Positions 1 to 11,566 of a stretch of DNA of 64,000 bases are shown here, piece by piece. Numbering within the stretch: position 1 is the stretch's first letter; each line of letters opens with the position of its first letter. A program made the translations under genes and the position numbers. The notes below the pieces were generated by a model, which was not told the DNA's origin, ran no database searches, and saw nothing but the letters and a program-made list of their open reading frames with translations. The stretch is from Whitmania pigra. Its lineage: Eukaryota; Annelida; Clitellata; Hirudinida; Haemopidae. The DNA is taken from positions 1,413,501 through 1,477,500 of the forward strand of contig JAJTWR010000021.1 in NCBI GenBank assembly GCA_021613335.1. The letters run 5' to 3'.

Positions 1-1328
1 GGGTTGAGTTTATTTTGAGTTAACCGCTGACCGATTATGTTAGGTTCGCTAGATTGCGACAACTCCCCAAAATAACCAAGGGTATTTACATCACAGATTT
101 TCCTAGAATGAAGAATATTCAAGATGATTTCGATTTTATAAACTCAATGGAAATTTAAATCGCACTTGTTTTTCAATAATTTAGAAAATTGCCAATTGCT
201 TAACTGGCGATGAAACGTTTCTATTTTAAAATAAACCGGGCAGTTTGAGCGAGATTTACGAATCTCATTGATTTCAAAGCTCCGAAAGGAATATCGTAGC
301 AAAAGTCAATGGTTGACTCAATATTGTTATAAATTATAATTATAATATTTAATTGCAGGTTCTGGCAATGAGCTATTTTTCTTAAAATACCGTAAAACAG
401 AATTTTATCGAAAAAGTCATGACACCTGAGTCTCGGAGAGATTCAGAAGGGAAGCAAGTTCCACCCTTTCAGGAGTTGAGAGGTACTTTTGAGATTCGAA
501 CCTTTCTTCTAAACCATTTAGCTGCTGATCGCTGAACACCGTTCGTGCCTTCCTTCGTCTGTTTGAACTTTGACTTCCAGAGGGACCCGGAAAAGTACGG
601 TGCTGGTTGGGATAGCGGTCGTTCCCGTGGTCGATCGTTAATTGATAGTTGGGATAAAACTTATCCCCGCCGAAGAAGAAGTTTAAATCACATCCTGTCA
701 GAAATTAGAAGCATTTTATTTTTACTAATTATTGAAAATCAAGAAAAAAGACAACGCAAACCTAAAAATGTTATCCATGCACTGTTTCTACCAATTGAGT
801 TAAAGCAGAATTAACATTTCTGCCAGATATTATAAGGATACAGATTTAAAAAGATAGCAAGAAATGACAAAATTGTTGATTATAAGCGACTTAAGTGTTT
901 ACAAAGTCTTACAGTTATGAGTTTTGAAGACGAAAATTGGTTTATAAAATGTTTTGGAAATATTGAATGACAAAATTTTTTAAACATTATTTTCTGATAA
1001 GCAATTTTTCCAGCTGCTTTATAAGGCATATAGAGGTGTAATTAAATTTGTTGATGCAATGCTGTTACTTATATTATTCAACTTTAAAGTTACCATTAAC
1101 CCATTTTAACAATTTACTAATTAATTTGGATCTTAACATTTATTTCCTGGAAAAAAATAATCGTTCTTATTTTTATTTTCAGGTTGAAAACGGTAATACA
1201 AGAAATGACATGCTAAGAAATGTTGTTAAGAGACACTTTCTTGAAAATTACCTCCTTGCTTTTATTTATTTTATTTGTCAATCATACGGCAGACGTAAAT
1301 AACGCTTAAAACAAGATTATAGCTACAC
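1..1328. other. non-coding flank, no gene recognised
   Basis: AT-rich sequence with only short, low-complexity open frames. I searched the minus strand for homeodomain or other downstream exons of the gene that starts at 1994 and found none, so any further exons lie beyond the left edge. Confidence 0.5.
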
Positions 1329-1994
1329 TTAAACAGACAAATTCAAACCTTCAGTAATTTGTTGCCTAGTTTCGGAGAGTGCATTGTCTTGGAAAATGCC
1401 AAAAAAGTGTCCTTCCAATCCTTGAAGGCTGTGGTTGATTCCCGTGAAACTTGGCAGACGTGGCTGAAAGATGTTTGGATGAAAAGGAAGTTCTCTTCCC
1501 ACGGTTGGTAGTTTGAGAATGCCGTTCTTGCTATTCGTGGGTTGGAACGTACACTCGTCTGACTCCTTGTTTTTGCTGGATTTTAAGACTTGAGTTTGGT
1601 CTTCGTCATCGCTTTCATTTTGCAATGTTCTGGATAACTGCGGAGATCCGAGTCTGTCATTCCAAGTATGGCCTTGATTTACGGCTGTTCTTGCATCCAA
1701 GTTGTCATTTTCAAAATTTTTCTGTCGCCCAGAATGACCGAAGTAAGTCTGCAGGTTGCAACACTCTGAGAGTTCACTGACTGGAAAACTATTGACGCAC
1801 GAAGATATCTTTTTCCAGCTGCACGGTGACACAACCACCGAAGTGGACGCGGAACAAGGTGAGAGGTCACCTGAGGTAGAGATGTCGGAAATTATGTCAT
1901 CTATGTAAAATGAGGTCAACCTGTGTTTTTTGTGAGCTAGTGATTTCCTCTTTTCTCTTAGCATGAGGTGATTGGCCATTGATTGTTTAACCAC
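1329..1994 (-). CDS. putative first coding exon of a transcription-factor-like protein with an Eh1-like motif
   Basis: A 221-codon open frame with ordinary, non-repetitive composition. Residues 29-35 read FYIDDII, close to the Eh1 Groucho-binding consensus F-x-I-x-x-I-L, after a basic stretch (residues 13-25). In homeobox proteins such as Hhex this motif sits near the N-terminus, ahead of a homeodomain encoded on later exons. No homeodomain is in this frame or further left in the window, so the gene would be partial. The frame ends in a stop at 1329, but a GT dinucleotide shortly before it could be the real exon end. A TATA box with CCAAT motifs lies about 240 bp upstream at 2229-2237. The coding call rests on length, motif and promoter; the family is inference. 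It could also be an unrelated protein with a chance Eh1 match. Confidence 0.4.
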   Translation of the reverse strand: MVKQSMANHLMLREKRKSLAHKKHRLTSFYIDDIISDISTSGDLSPCSASTSVVVSPCSWKKISSCVNSFPVSELSECCNLQTYFGHSGRQKNFENDNLDARTAVNQGHTWNDRLGSPQLSRTLQNESDDEDQTQVLKSSKNKESDECTFQPTNSKNGILKLPTVGRELPFHPNIFQPRLPSFTGINHSLQGLEGHFFGIFQDNALSETRQQITEGLNLSV

Positions 1995-2228
1995 TCGTCT
2001 TCAAGATTATATGACGTTTTACTTGTTATTTTTGTGTTTATTTTGTTTAGAATTATTGAAATAGATTGAAATAATTATTAACTAAAATTCTAAAAGTAAA
2101 CAAATGTGGACTCCAGCACATTTCTTGGACAAGTGCATTTATCGGCAGATCAAACACAAGAAATTTCCACATCTTCACTCGTTTCCTCATCAGGTAGGAG
2201 TCTCCGCCCACATTACTTAAAGCAGCAA

Positions 2229-2295
2229 CTATTTATACCCGACCAATGGCATGCCTTGCTTTCACAGATAAACGTGTCAATCGAGTATGAATTGG
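2229..2295 (-). promoter_or_regulatory. core promoter candidate (TATA plus CCAAT motifs)
   Basis: On the minus strand TATAAATAG (2229-2237) is preceded by CCAAT-type motifs at 2243-2249 and 2291-2295. Initiation near 2200 would give a 5' UTR of about 200 nt before the start at 1994. This is pattern recognition only. Confidence 0.45.
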
Positions 2296-2961
2296 CTGAT
2301 AGCAGCACTACCTTGTGCCTTAACCGTCCAATGGCCGCGTTGAGTCGCCTTAAGAAATTTTTTGTACCAAAAATAACAAAAAAGACTATTAATTAGATTA
2401 TTACGAAAATATTCCTATTTAAGCAGTTTGCGTCTGCTTCGATAAATGACAATATAAAGATGATTACTTCTACTTCAATTGTTGATGCAAACGCATCTTG
2501 AATGACAAATGAGGATGGCTAAGCATATTTCGTGGGTTTTTAAGGATAATAATAAACAGTCCAATGATTTGCTTCCAACACTTTTTATCTAAGATTTAAA
2601 ATATTAATGAGTTCAAGCACATTATCAATTATCATCGCATCTGACGATGTAGGCCTTCATCGTCGACATCACATCGTCTGCACCATTTGCTGCCAATTTA
2701 AAAAAACTTGAATAAATACCGCAACAATGATAAAATTCATGGCTGTAACAAACAAGTGATGTAATCATAATCATCATCTCCCAAGGAGTGTAGTCGTCCT
2801 CTGCCAAATGTTTCCATTTATACTCTAATCCACCCCGATGATCTGAGCACGCGAAACAGGAAAAGTGCAAGTCAGCATTTCGAAATGCCTCCAGCTCGGA
2901 AGGATTTTTCTGACTCCATAATGACGTCATCATGGAATCATCACGTCATTCTTTATGGCAA

Positions 2962-2988
2962 TTATCATCATCATCGTCGTCGTCGTCG

Positions 2989-3025
<37 letters not shown>
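2962..3025. repeat. (ATC/GTC)n trinucleotide microsatellite
   Basis: An uninterrupted run of ATC units with a central GTC block. It creates a spurious poly-Asp frame on the minus strand. Confidence 0.95.
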
Positions 3026-3980
3026 ATTCCATCACGTCAACCATTACCACCAATGTCGTAAGTGATATGTAATTGGTATCATCATCAAAGTGTATGAATT
3101 TTATGAACTCATGACAGCACAATGTATACATTTTGCTACTGCAATCTCATCACCACCACCACCACTATCATCATCATCATCTTTGTCATCGTTGTCATTA
3201 CTTCCATCTTGACCACTGATTGTCAGGCCTTAGGAGGCTCAGCAAATTTGATTCTTCCAACAAAACATCACGTGATCAAACGGACTGCTGTTTCGTGTTT
3301 AATTGCTGACTAATATCCTCACCGCCACATGCCCTCCCCACAATATGTCCATTTTCTTCAAGCATCATGTTTAATTAGGGAGGAATTTAGTTTTAATTAC
3401 CGTCTGCGAGTAACCATATTTTATGAAATTAATTTTTTTAATTTAAAACATTGTTTATTTAATGCCTTTAAGTGTGCAATATTATTTTGACAGTTAAGTC
3501 GTGAGGATGATGACGATGACGACGGTGATGACGACTACGATGCTGGTTTCTTAAGCAGGACGTCAACGATGTTAGGACGCTGCGGAAGCGTTAAAGAGTC
3601 TTCATTAGTGCCTTCAATGCTCGGCACACTTCCGGCGTAGAGACACGTGATAATCGAATCATCCAATCAATTTGCGCCAATTTATTCGACGCACGACACA
3701 GACCTATCGCGTTTTAGCCACTTACGATGTTTAGAGTGCTTTGATGAGTGAATCAGTGAGTAGCGGAAGGATGAGTGAATGAATGAATGAATTAATTAAT
3801 GAACCAGTATGAGTGAATACAATCTGCTCAGCCGATGATGAACTTACTTCAGTTCAGAAATTACCTGCTAGTTAATCTATTGGAAATTTCCAGCAATCAT
3901 CCAGAACTCAAGAAACATTTTCTATCGGAATGTTTCCTTAAATGTTTTCTCTGACGCTTAAGGCGCCATATAAATGAACC

Positions 3981-4260
<280 letters not shown>

Positions 4261-4494
4261 AGCCTTAAAAAATAAATCACATAGCTCTTTTGTACTGATG
4301 AAATTTAAAAACAAAACGGTTATTAAACTAACAAGCACTAATCAAAATGCAAAGGACGTAAGATAAAACTTGCAACTTATTATCTATAAATCAAATGATT
4401 ATAAATAAAGCAACATTCAGTACGAAGCATTTTTAAGGATAACAACAATAATTACCATCGATAATAATCCCACCGAACATATTGGATATTTCAA

Positions 4495-5105
4495 AGCACT
4501 TGCGCCATCCGGGAGTCTAACCATGGTCACGAAGGAGGAGGATCTTAAGTAATATAATTAATTAATTAATTAATTAAAATTAAAAATTATTATTAAAACT
4601 TACCCTTTCCGACGGTCCTATTGAATTAATTTTTCGACTGCAAAATTTTCGCTTCCTCGATTGCTTTATTATTTCCCCAGCTCACTCAATTTTTTGATTT
4701 GTTTGTCGTGATGCCTACGCGTCCCTCTAATCATTTTGTGCACTCAAAAAATAAGATAAATTGTTCTTTTGGAGGAAAAATCTAAACTAACTTTTCTAGT
4801 GTTTAGATCGAGCTTATGAATAATGTCAATTAAAATAATACCAAGTAAGGCTAATTTATAGGTTAACCTCTCATCCCCATTTAGATAATGTTATTTCAGT
4901 AGCATATGAACATCACTCAACTTAATGGGTTTTTATTTTAATTGGTTTAGTGAATATTAACAAATAAATATTTAAATAAATTTCACTGGAACTAACAAAT
5001 GATAAATAAAATTAATTATATTTTGAACTTCCCTTATTGTTGTATTTCTTGTTACACATACAACAATACTATTAAATATTAATAATACTTTTCCTGGCTT
5101 TATAC
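4495..5105 (-). mobile_element. decayed SINE related to the 5-7.5 kb cluster
   Basis: 4500-4540 resembles the B-box side of the two SINE types downstream (a degenerate GGTTAGACTCC on the minus strand). 4930-5060 is a diverged match to the sequence at 6850-6970. No box A was recognised, so it is read as a worn copy. Confidence 0.4.
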
Positions 5106-5149
5106 GATGTCTGTTCATATAAATATTGATTAAATTTGGTCAAGATTTG

Positions 5150-5290
5150 AGATTTAATTTTTTATAGCATAATTAATCATCATTTGGAAAACTTGAGGCC
5201 GGCCACTCCGCCCGGGTATCGAACCGCGGCCGCGAGGGTCGAGAAACCTGCGAGTTTGCCACTTCAACCAACGACGCAAAAGGCGTAACA
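5150..5290 (-). mobile_element. tRNA-derived SINE-A, copy 1
   Basis: The minus strand has a perfect Pol III box A (TGGTTGAAGTG, 5260-5270) and perfect box B (GGTTCGATACC, 5215-5225). The 34-nt gap is what a tRNA has. This tRNA-like head is followed by an AT-rich tail, as in tRNA-derived SINEs. The anticodon arm is not cleanly paired, so it is not called as a functional tRNA. Confidence 0.8.
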
Positions 5291-5744
5291 GCGTCTAAAC
5301 TTTATGCATTGTTTGCATGTGTTTACTTATTAAGTTCCAACCTTTGCAAGGTAGTAGAATGGCTGCGATACACAATCGTATTCAATACTCCTTAGAATCG
5401 TCACAAATTCTGATCTGTTAGGCTGGTATAATGTGCATAAGTGTGAAATTCAGCCCTGGATGTTATGAATCATTAGACTGCAAGGTAAACTATTTAAAAA
5501 GTATATAAAGGTTATTAAACAAGACTTACAAAGATTCTGCCTGACTTATCCTGCAATTCACAATTGATAAATGCAATTATTTACATTTTTGGAACTTTCC
5601 CTGTTCTTGTCTTTTGCTGCAAACAATAATACTACAGTGTAATAATACTAATTTTTATGACTTAGAACGATATCTGTTCATATAAATATTGTTTAAAATA
5701 TTGTTTGTTTGGGCAAAATTTGATTTAGCATAATTAAATATCAT

Positions 5745-5850
5745 TTAAAAAATTTAAAATCAGTCGCACCGTCCGGGGATCGAACCATGGCCACGAGGGG
5801 CCGACTCTCGCGAAGATGCCATTTCGACCAACGACGCAACTAGCAGACAG
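5745..5850 (-). mobile_element. tRNA-derived SINE-B, copy 1
   Basis: The minus strand has box A (TGGTCGAAATG, 5820-5830) and box B (GGTTCGATCCC, 5776-5786) with a 33-nt gap. It shares the CGTCGTTGGT leader with SINE-A but differs between the boxes and in the tail, so it is a second, related family. Confidence 0.8.
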
Positions 5851-6194
5851 ACGCTTAAAAATCGCGTCTTCTCTGCTTGAAGAACGTTTAACCGATTCCC
5901 GCGATGAAAATGACAGTCTCTACTATGTTTTTTTACTGTATTCCGCGGTACTTCAGATAACCTTTGAGGAGCAAATGTTTAGAGAACCGAAATTTACTAG
6001 TTGACCTTTGCAATATTGTAAAATTATAGTGCACCCATCAAAATTCCTTTGAATCGTGTCTCACGTACTTGTATACAAAATTATTTTACATATTTTGTGG
6101 ATTAACACGTAATAATATGTAATAATGAGTTTACCTGATATTTTATACGAGGTCTGTTCATATAAATATTGATTAAATTTGGTCAAGATTTGAG

Positions 6195-6335
6195 ATTTAA
6201 TTTTTTATGGCATAATTAATCATCATTTGGAAAACTTGAGGCCGGCCACTCCGCCCGGGTATCGAACCGCGGCCGCGAGTGTCGAGAAACCCGCGAGTTT
6301 GCCACTTCAACCAACGACGCAAAAGGCGTAACAGC
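6195..6335 (-). mobile_element. tRNA-derived SINE-A, copy 2
   Basis: Box A is at 6303-6313 and box B at 6258-6268, identical to copy 1. Only a few substitutions separate the two copies. Confidence 0.8.
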
Positions 6336-6593
6336 GTCTAAACTTTATGCATTGTTTGCATGTGTTTACTTATTAAGTTCCAACCTTTGCAAGGTAGTAG
6401 AATGGCTGCGATACACAATCGTATTCAATACTCTTTAGAATCGTCACAAATTCTGATCTGTTAGGCTGGTATAATGTACATAAGTTTGAAATTCAGCCCT
6501 GGATGTTATGAATCATTAGACTGCAAGGTAAGCTATTTAAAAAGTATATAAAGGTTATTAAACAAGACTTACAAAGATGCTGCCTGACTTATC

Positions 6594-6903
6594 CGACAGT
6601 AGGTGGCGAAGTGGAAAAGTGTTCAGGGTTATATGGGAGTAAAAATTTCGACTATTTTTTTGTGTGATTAGATCGAAGTGTTTAAGGTGATCGAGATGGA
6701 CAAGCAAGGTACAGGAAAATGATAACTGTTACCAAGTAAAGATTATCAAAAGTTGACGCTCACATCTCTCAAAATATAAAAAAAACCAGCCAAGACACGC
6801 GCCCTTACAATTTTAAATGAACATCGGTTTGCTCTGCATATTGGGTGTGTTTTAGCTGGTTTAGTGCAGATTAACAGATAAATTATTAGATAATACAGTT
6901 TTA
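6594..6903 (+). mobile_element. insertion unique to unit 2, possible third SINE
   Basis: Present in unit 2 and absent from the matching point of unit 1. It starts with GACAGTAGG and has a perfect Pol III box A, TGGCGAAGTGG (6604-6614). At tRNA-like spacing (about 6645) there is only a weak box B with a TTCGA core. No clear target-site duplication is visible, so the SINE label is tentative; the presence/absence difference is direct observation. Confidence 0.55.
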
Positions 6904-7104
6904 CCTGCAATTCACAATTGATAAATGCAATTATTTACATTTTTGGAACTTTCCCTGTTCTTGTCTTTTGTCTTTTGCTGCAAACAATAATACTACAGTG
7001 TAATAATACTAATTTTTATGACTTAGAACGATATCTGTTCATATAAATATTGTTTAAAATATTGCTTGTTTGGGCAAAATTTGATTTAGCATAATTAAAT
7101 ATCA

Positions 7105-7210
7105 TTTAAAAAATTTAAAATCAGTCGCACCGTCCGGGGATCGAACCATGGCCACGAGGGGCCGACTCTCGCGAAGATGCCATTTCGACCAACGACGCAA
7201 CTAGCAGACA
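7105..7210 (-). mobile_element. tRNA-derived SINE-B, copy 2
   Basis: Box A is at 7181-7191 and box B at 7137-7147, matching copy 1. A 71-codon open frame across this copy is a by-product, not a gene. Confidence 0.8.
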
Positions 7211-7505
7211 GACGCTTAAAAATCGCGTCTTCTCTGCTTGAAGAACGTTTAACCGATTCCCGCGATGAAAATGACAGTCTCTACTATTTTTTTTTGCTGT
7301 ATTCCGCGGTACTTGCAGATAACCTTTGAGGAGCAAATGTTTTAGAGAACCGAAATTTACTAGTTGACCTTTGCAATATTGTAAAATTATAGTGCACCCA
7401 TCAAAATTCCTTTGAATCGTGTCTCACGTACTTGTATACAAAATTATTTTACATTTTTTGTGGATTAAATCGTAATAATATGTAATAATGAGTTTACCTG
7501 ACATT

Positions 7506-9005
7506 TTAGATTTTAGGTTTTAACGATAATGCTAAGTGTGCACGAACAAAAAAGATTCATTTTCTTAACAACTTTACTCGTCATGATAAATGCAGATGAA
7601 AACTTGAAACTTTAAAAACTCAAGTAATAATCACACCAAGCTTGCCAATCAAATTAATAAATTATTAATGTTAATTACAATTTTTTTAATTCGTTTATTT
7701 CAAAACTCTGAACTAAAAGGAATCAAAGGAATATAATTAATTATTTATAAGATAATTATTAACCACATTGTTATTATATAAATATACCAATAATGATTCT
7801 TCAATCTTAACAAATGGAATTTAATATGAAAAGCAGCAAATTATTTAAGTTGTGTTGCATGATTGAATGGACAAAATATTACTGCGTCTCTGGTTAGAAT
7901 GATTGATGAATATTTTATGATTATTATTTGAATAATACTAGTAATAATAATATCAACAATATGTTTTGCTGTCCCACAACATCTTGTTGATGAAATGGAC
8001 CACAGTACCATTCAAATTACAAACAATTTTAATCTTAGATATTTCACTTTTAGTTCAAAGATATTCATCTTTCCCAGATTTTGACTTGACTTATTTAATG
8101 TACTTCTGTCAGTCATTTTTTTAAGAAAAATGTTCAAAAAGTATTCCAGTCATACTAATGTCAAACTAAAAATAAATATGTTTAAACAGTCTTAGTACAT
8201 GTGATGGAGCTAGCTACAATTATTTGAATGATATTCTCAAAACATCTAAATATAATTACATTATATTAAAGTCTATTATTTAAATTTCATTCTTTAAATA
8301 TATTTTCTTTTGTTCACAATTCATTGGAGAATGGATGGACCAGGAGAAGGAAGCTTCACAAAGATGGTATTGTTAGACTGGACAAAGAGTATTGTTAAAT
8401 TGATTATGTAGTGTAGTTAAAATACCAAAAGTGAGAAATGTGAATTAAACTGATATTTACTGGTATTTACTGTGATTTTTGTGTCACCATGTAAATATTA
8501 ACAAATAAGGTTTCAACATTGATCCTAAAAATAATCATTACCCAAATTTGCTCACAATTCATCATTGCTCACAAGAAACATTTTTACTGCCCTTTCAACG
8601 TGAAAAACTAAGCGATATCATTAACGTAAAAATCTACATAACAGTCTTAATTAAGAAATAATGCTCTTCATTATTTTGTTTTAATGGTTAACTAAGATTA
8701 TTTAATACATGTTATACGATATGCATTTTAATATAAATGTTTAATAAAATGTATTTAATCAGCATCAGATACCTATTTAATTAAACGTTAATCAGTTTTT
8801 GTGGCTACTATCAATATTCTCACATTCATTCTGTCGTACACCGTGTTCGAAAACAGATTATCGTCTTGAAAATATATTTAAAAACTTTAGAATATTCTAA
8901 ATAATTTTTTGCAAATCAATACAAAGTTTTCGATGACCACGTCAAAGAATCAAATTATATTTCTGTCTAAAAATGAACAAAGAAAGTACAACAAAGAAAT
9001 ATTAG
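7506..9005. other. AT-rich intergenic region
   Basis: Between the SINE cluster and the PRPS promoter I see no convincing exon, RNA gene or repeat. Confidence 0.6.
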
Positions 9006-9009
9006 GCTG

Positions 9010-9082
9010 TATATAACCTTCGGTTTATCTCTTCATCGCGGCAAGCGAAGGTACAAGGTGGCATCGTGCAGGTCTTGAGAAG
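9010..9082 (+). promoter_or_regulatory. PRPS promoter and untranslated first exon (inferred)
   Basis: TATATAA at 9010-9016 is followed about 25-30 nt later by CTCTTCATCG, a plausible start site. A donor at 9083 (AG|GTAATA) and an acceptor ending at 9251 (TCATCAG) would splice a short leader to the exon holding the ATG at 9262. Confidence 0.45.
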
Positions 9083-9261
9083 GTAATATCCTTGTTATGC
9101 ATGATCTTTCTTGCTTATCATTCGAATAGCTTATTTATATCATTTCATTTTTCAAATTTAAACTTAGAAGAATTCGAATTGCCTAACTTTAATAAAACTT
9201 TATTATTCGTTAAAATAAAGATGAGTTAAGTCATTAAGTCAACTTCATCAGGTAGGCAAGT

Positions 9262-10648
9262 ATGCAGTCGACAGTCTTGCTCTCTGGGTCGTCCGATCTC
9301 CAATTCACAAAGCAGATTTGTGATCATTTGAACATCAAATCAGGAAAAGTTACACTCAAAAAGTTTTCTAATGGAGAAACGAGGTGAATATTACACAATG
9401 TTTAAAAATAATAATGTTGTTCTGTAAATAATATTTAAGTCGTATTTACGGTCACGCCGACCTAAGCAAATTGGTTACGTAAAAGTTAGCTCGTATGGTT
9501 GCGTTCATTCATGCGATGATAATGAAACCGTTTGCAACCTGGCCTGTATCGCCTAAAGCTCTCATGGGAATAGGTTCTGTCTTAGCACCTTTTAAGCTAT
9601 GAATTTATAAATTGATCTATTCCTTGCATTCGGGATTGAAAGAGGATATGAGAGCATAATCTTAATCATCCAGTTTTACAAAAAACTACCAAATTTAGGG
9701 AATTAATGTTTTGATTCTACTTTTTTTTAACTTTAAAGCATCGAAATTGGAGAATCCGTGAGAGGCAAAGATGTCTACATTGTTCAAACGGGAGCTGCAA
9801 ATGTAAATGACATGATCATGGAAATGCTCATCATGGTCAATGCTTGCAAGCTTGGATCGGCTTCTGTAATTACAGCCGTTATACCTTGTTTTCCTTACGC
9901 ACGACAAGATAAGAAGGATAAGTCTAGGGCGCCCATCTCCGGTAAGTTGCTGGCCGACATGCTCCAAGTAGCTGGTGTTAACCACGTCATTACCATGGAC
10001 CTCCACGCTCCTCAGATTCAGGGATTTTTTGATATCCCTGTCGACAATTTGTACGCTCTTCCAGCCGTTTTTACCTGGATTAGAAAGAATGTGACGGATT
10101 TGAAAAGTTGCACCATAGTCGCTCCAGATGTTGGTGGAGTGAAAAGAGCTACCAGTGTTGCGGAGGAGCTGGGAGTTGACATTGCCGTAATTCACAAAGA
10201 ACGTAAAAGAGCCAATGAAGTATCTTCCATGACTCTCATTGGTGAAGTCAAAGGCAAAACTGTAATTATCGTAGACGATATGGCCGATACTTGCGGAACT
10301 ATCTGCTGTGCAGCTGATAGGCTCCTTGATGCTGGTGCCTCGAAAGTGCTGGCCATCTGCACGCATGGAGTGTTGTCTGGAAAAGCTTTGGATAACATCA
10401 ACAAATCGAACATTGAATTTGTCGTTGTTGCCAACACTATTCCACAGGAGATTAACATGCAACAATGTCCAAAGTTGAAGGTAAACACGAGAACCATTTT
10501 GACGTTGTACATGTAATTCAAAACAACTGCAATAATTAACTATCTTGCTTTGTAGATCATCGACGTTTCAACCATTTTCGCCGAAGCCATCAGAAGAATA
10601 CAGTGCAGCGAATCAGTTTCAGATTTGTTCAAAGTTCAAAGATCATGA
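9262..10648 (+). CDS. PRPS1: ribose-phosphate pyrophosphokinase (PRPP synthetase)
   Basis: Makes PRPP from ribose 5-phosphate and ATP, the entry point to purine, pyrimidine and NAD nucleotide synthesis; a cytosolic, hexamer-forming enzyme. Three coding exons, 9262-9383, 9739-10480 and 10556-10648, join in frame (957 nt) to 318 residues, exactly the length of vertebrate PRPS1/2. Visible hallmarks are the N-terminal KKFSNGET, the ATP-site [18 protein letters not shown], the [13 protein letters not shown] metal and substrate region, the [15 protein letters not shown]-binding signature and the C-terminal EAIRRI...ESVSDLF. Splice sites are canonical. AATAAA at 10699 lies 50 nt after the stop. The gene looks intact. 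The symbol names the animal PRPS1/2 family and does not claim one-to-one orthology with PRPS1. Confidence 0.97.
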
Positions 10649-10698
10649 ATCCTTCATCATTTTATTTCTAACTGTGTCAAAATAACTCTTTGCTCGGC

Positions 10699-10704
10699 AA
10701 TAAA
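10699..10704 (+). terminator. polyadenylation signal of the PRPS gene
   Basis: AATAAA 50 nt downstream of the PRPS stop codon. Confidence 0.7.
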
Positions 10705-10861
10705 GTCAACTAAACCAACTTAATGCTTTTGAGCGCTAACTCTTCAAATAATATTCAATTATTTTATTAATTTTATTTGGTTCTGTAACTTGTATCGTTT
10801 TTATATAAGTTCCATGTTATGGAAAAAGTATGTGCATCTTTAAAAGCAATCGAAAACACCC

Positions 10862-10932
10862 TGCGCCGCCCGGGAATCGAACCCGGGTCGCGAGAATGGG
10901 AATCTCGCATGATACCATTACACCAGCGGCGC
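10862..10932 (-). tRNA. tRNA-Gly (anticodon CCC)
   Basis: A 71-nt cloverleaf on the minus strand. The acceptor stem pairs GCGCCGC with GCGGCGC, followed by discriminator A. The D arm holds box A (TGGTGTAATGG). The anticodon stem CGAGA/TCTCG encloses the loop TTCCCAT, giving CCC. The T arm is GGG-TTCGATT-CCC with box B GGTTCGATTCC. A TTTT terminator lies at 10853-10856, a few nt past the 3' end. It closely matches metazoan nuclear tRNA-Gly(CCC) and should decode GGG. No intron. Confidence 0.96.
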
Positions 10933-10975
10933 CGCTGCAAGCTTCGCGTTATGCAGCAACTTATAGTTGGTCAAG

Positions 10976-11566
10976 TCAAAGCATACGGTGCAAAGTGAAA
11001 CGGCTTTTTTGGGAGCTAATCAAAATCATTTTTGAGCATGAATCTCTTCCAGAAGCCGAATAACCAAATAATAGACACCGTGCATACAGAGGGAGGTTAT
11101 CATATTTAAACAAATTTGAGTATTCAATTGCACGAAGACAATAAAGTATGGTCAAAACTAATGTCAATATCGTTTGAAAGGCCAACTGTTTGCATACTAT
11201 TTTTTGCTCCTCAAGTATTACTTTCGCACCTTTCTGTCCCAAATGCTTTATATATCTGCACGTATAATAAGTTTAGTCGTTACTAACTTTGGAATACATT
11301 ATGCTTTCTATATATTTATTTATTTATTTGATTATAGTCCGTTGCATAACTGAGATGATTTGGACTACATTATGCTTTCAGAAACCACCCTCATAAAAGT
11401 ATGAGTTTTGCATAATAATAGATAATGACGGTTGACCTATGGCCTTTATTTTGTTCTTTATATGCAGATAGTATAGACTTTGACCCATTTCATCGGGAAC
11501 CTCCGGTGGTTTGAATGAAGGTGAACTTCCAAAATTACCGCTGACACGGCGAATGACGTTCTTCAA
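10976..11566 (-). CDS. possible small membrane protein gene, two exon-like segments (unidentified)
   Basis: Two open segments on the minus strand look coding. The first (about 11566-11445) has ordinary composition including PPEVPDEMGQSLYYLHIKNK and ends near a GT (ATAG|GTCAAC). The second (about 11257-10976) follows an ACGTGCAG acceptor-like site and reads KHLGQKGAKVILEEQKIV, then one hydrophobic segment (LAFQTILTLVLTILYCLRA). The intron phases I tried do not join cleanly and there is no good start ATG. It could be a real short mitochondrial or membrane protein, or chance frames. Confidence 0.3.

Larger units (their letters stand above)
5106..6147. repeat. tandem duplication, unit 1
   Basis: Starts at a GTCTGTTCATATAAATATTG motif and carries SINE-A then SINE-B. 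It is repeated at 6148-7505 with only scattered substitutions, so the duplication is fairly recent. Unit 1 is the uninterrupted version: the segment found at 6594-6903 in unit 2 is absent here, near position 5551. Confidence 0.85.
6148..7505. repeat. tandem duplication, unit 2 (carries a ~310-bp insertion)
   Basis: A near copy of 5106-6147, interrupted at 6594-6903. Both units end near the same AATGAGTTTACCTGA motif. Confidence 0.85.

Noticed and set aside
492..516. Perfect matches to Pol III box B (492-502) and box A (506-516) on the minus strand
   Set aside because: The boxes are only 3 nt apart, against about 33 nt in a tRNA-derived head, so they cannot form a working internal promoter; taken as coincidence.
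2106..2396. 96-codon open frame on the plus strand
   Set aside because: Overlaps the TATA/CCAAT promoter region of the minus-strand exon, and has no recognisable motif or splice context.
5816..6004. 62-codon plus-strand open frame
   Set aside because: Lies across SINE-B, and its duplicate at 7.2 kb is broken; not a gene.
9695..10465. 256-codon minus-strand open frame
   Set aside because: Antisense shadow of the PRPS second coding exon.
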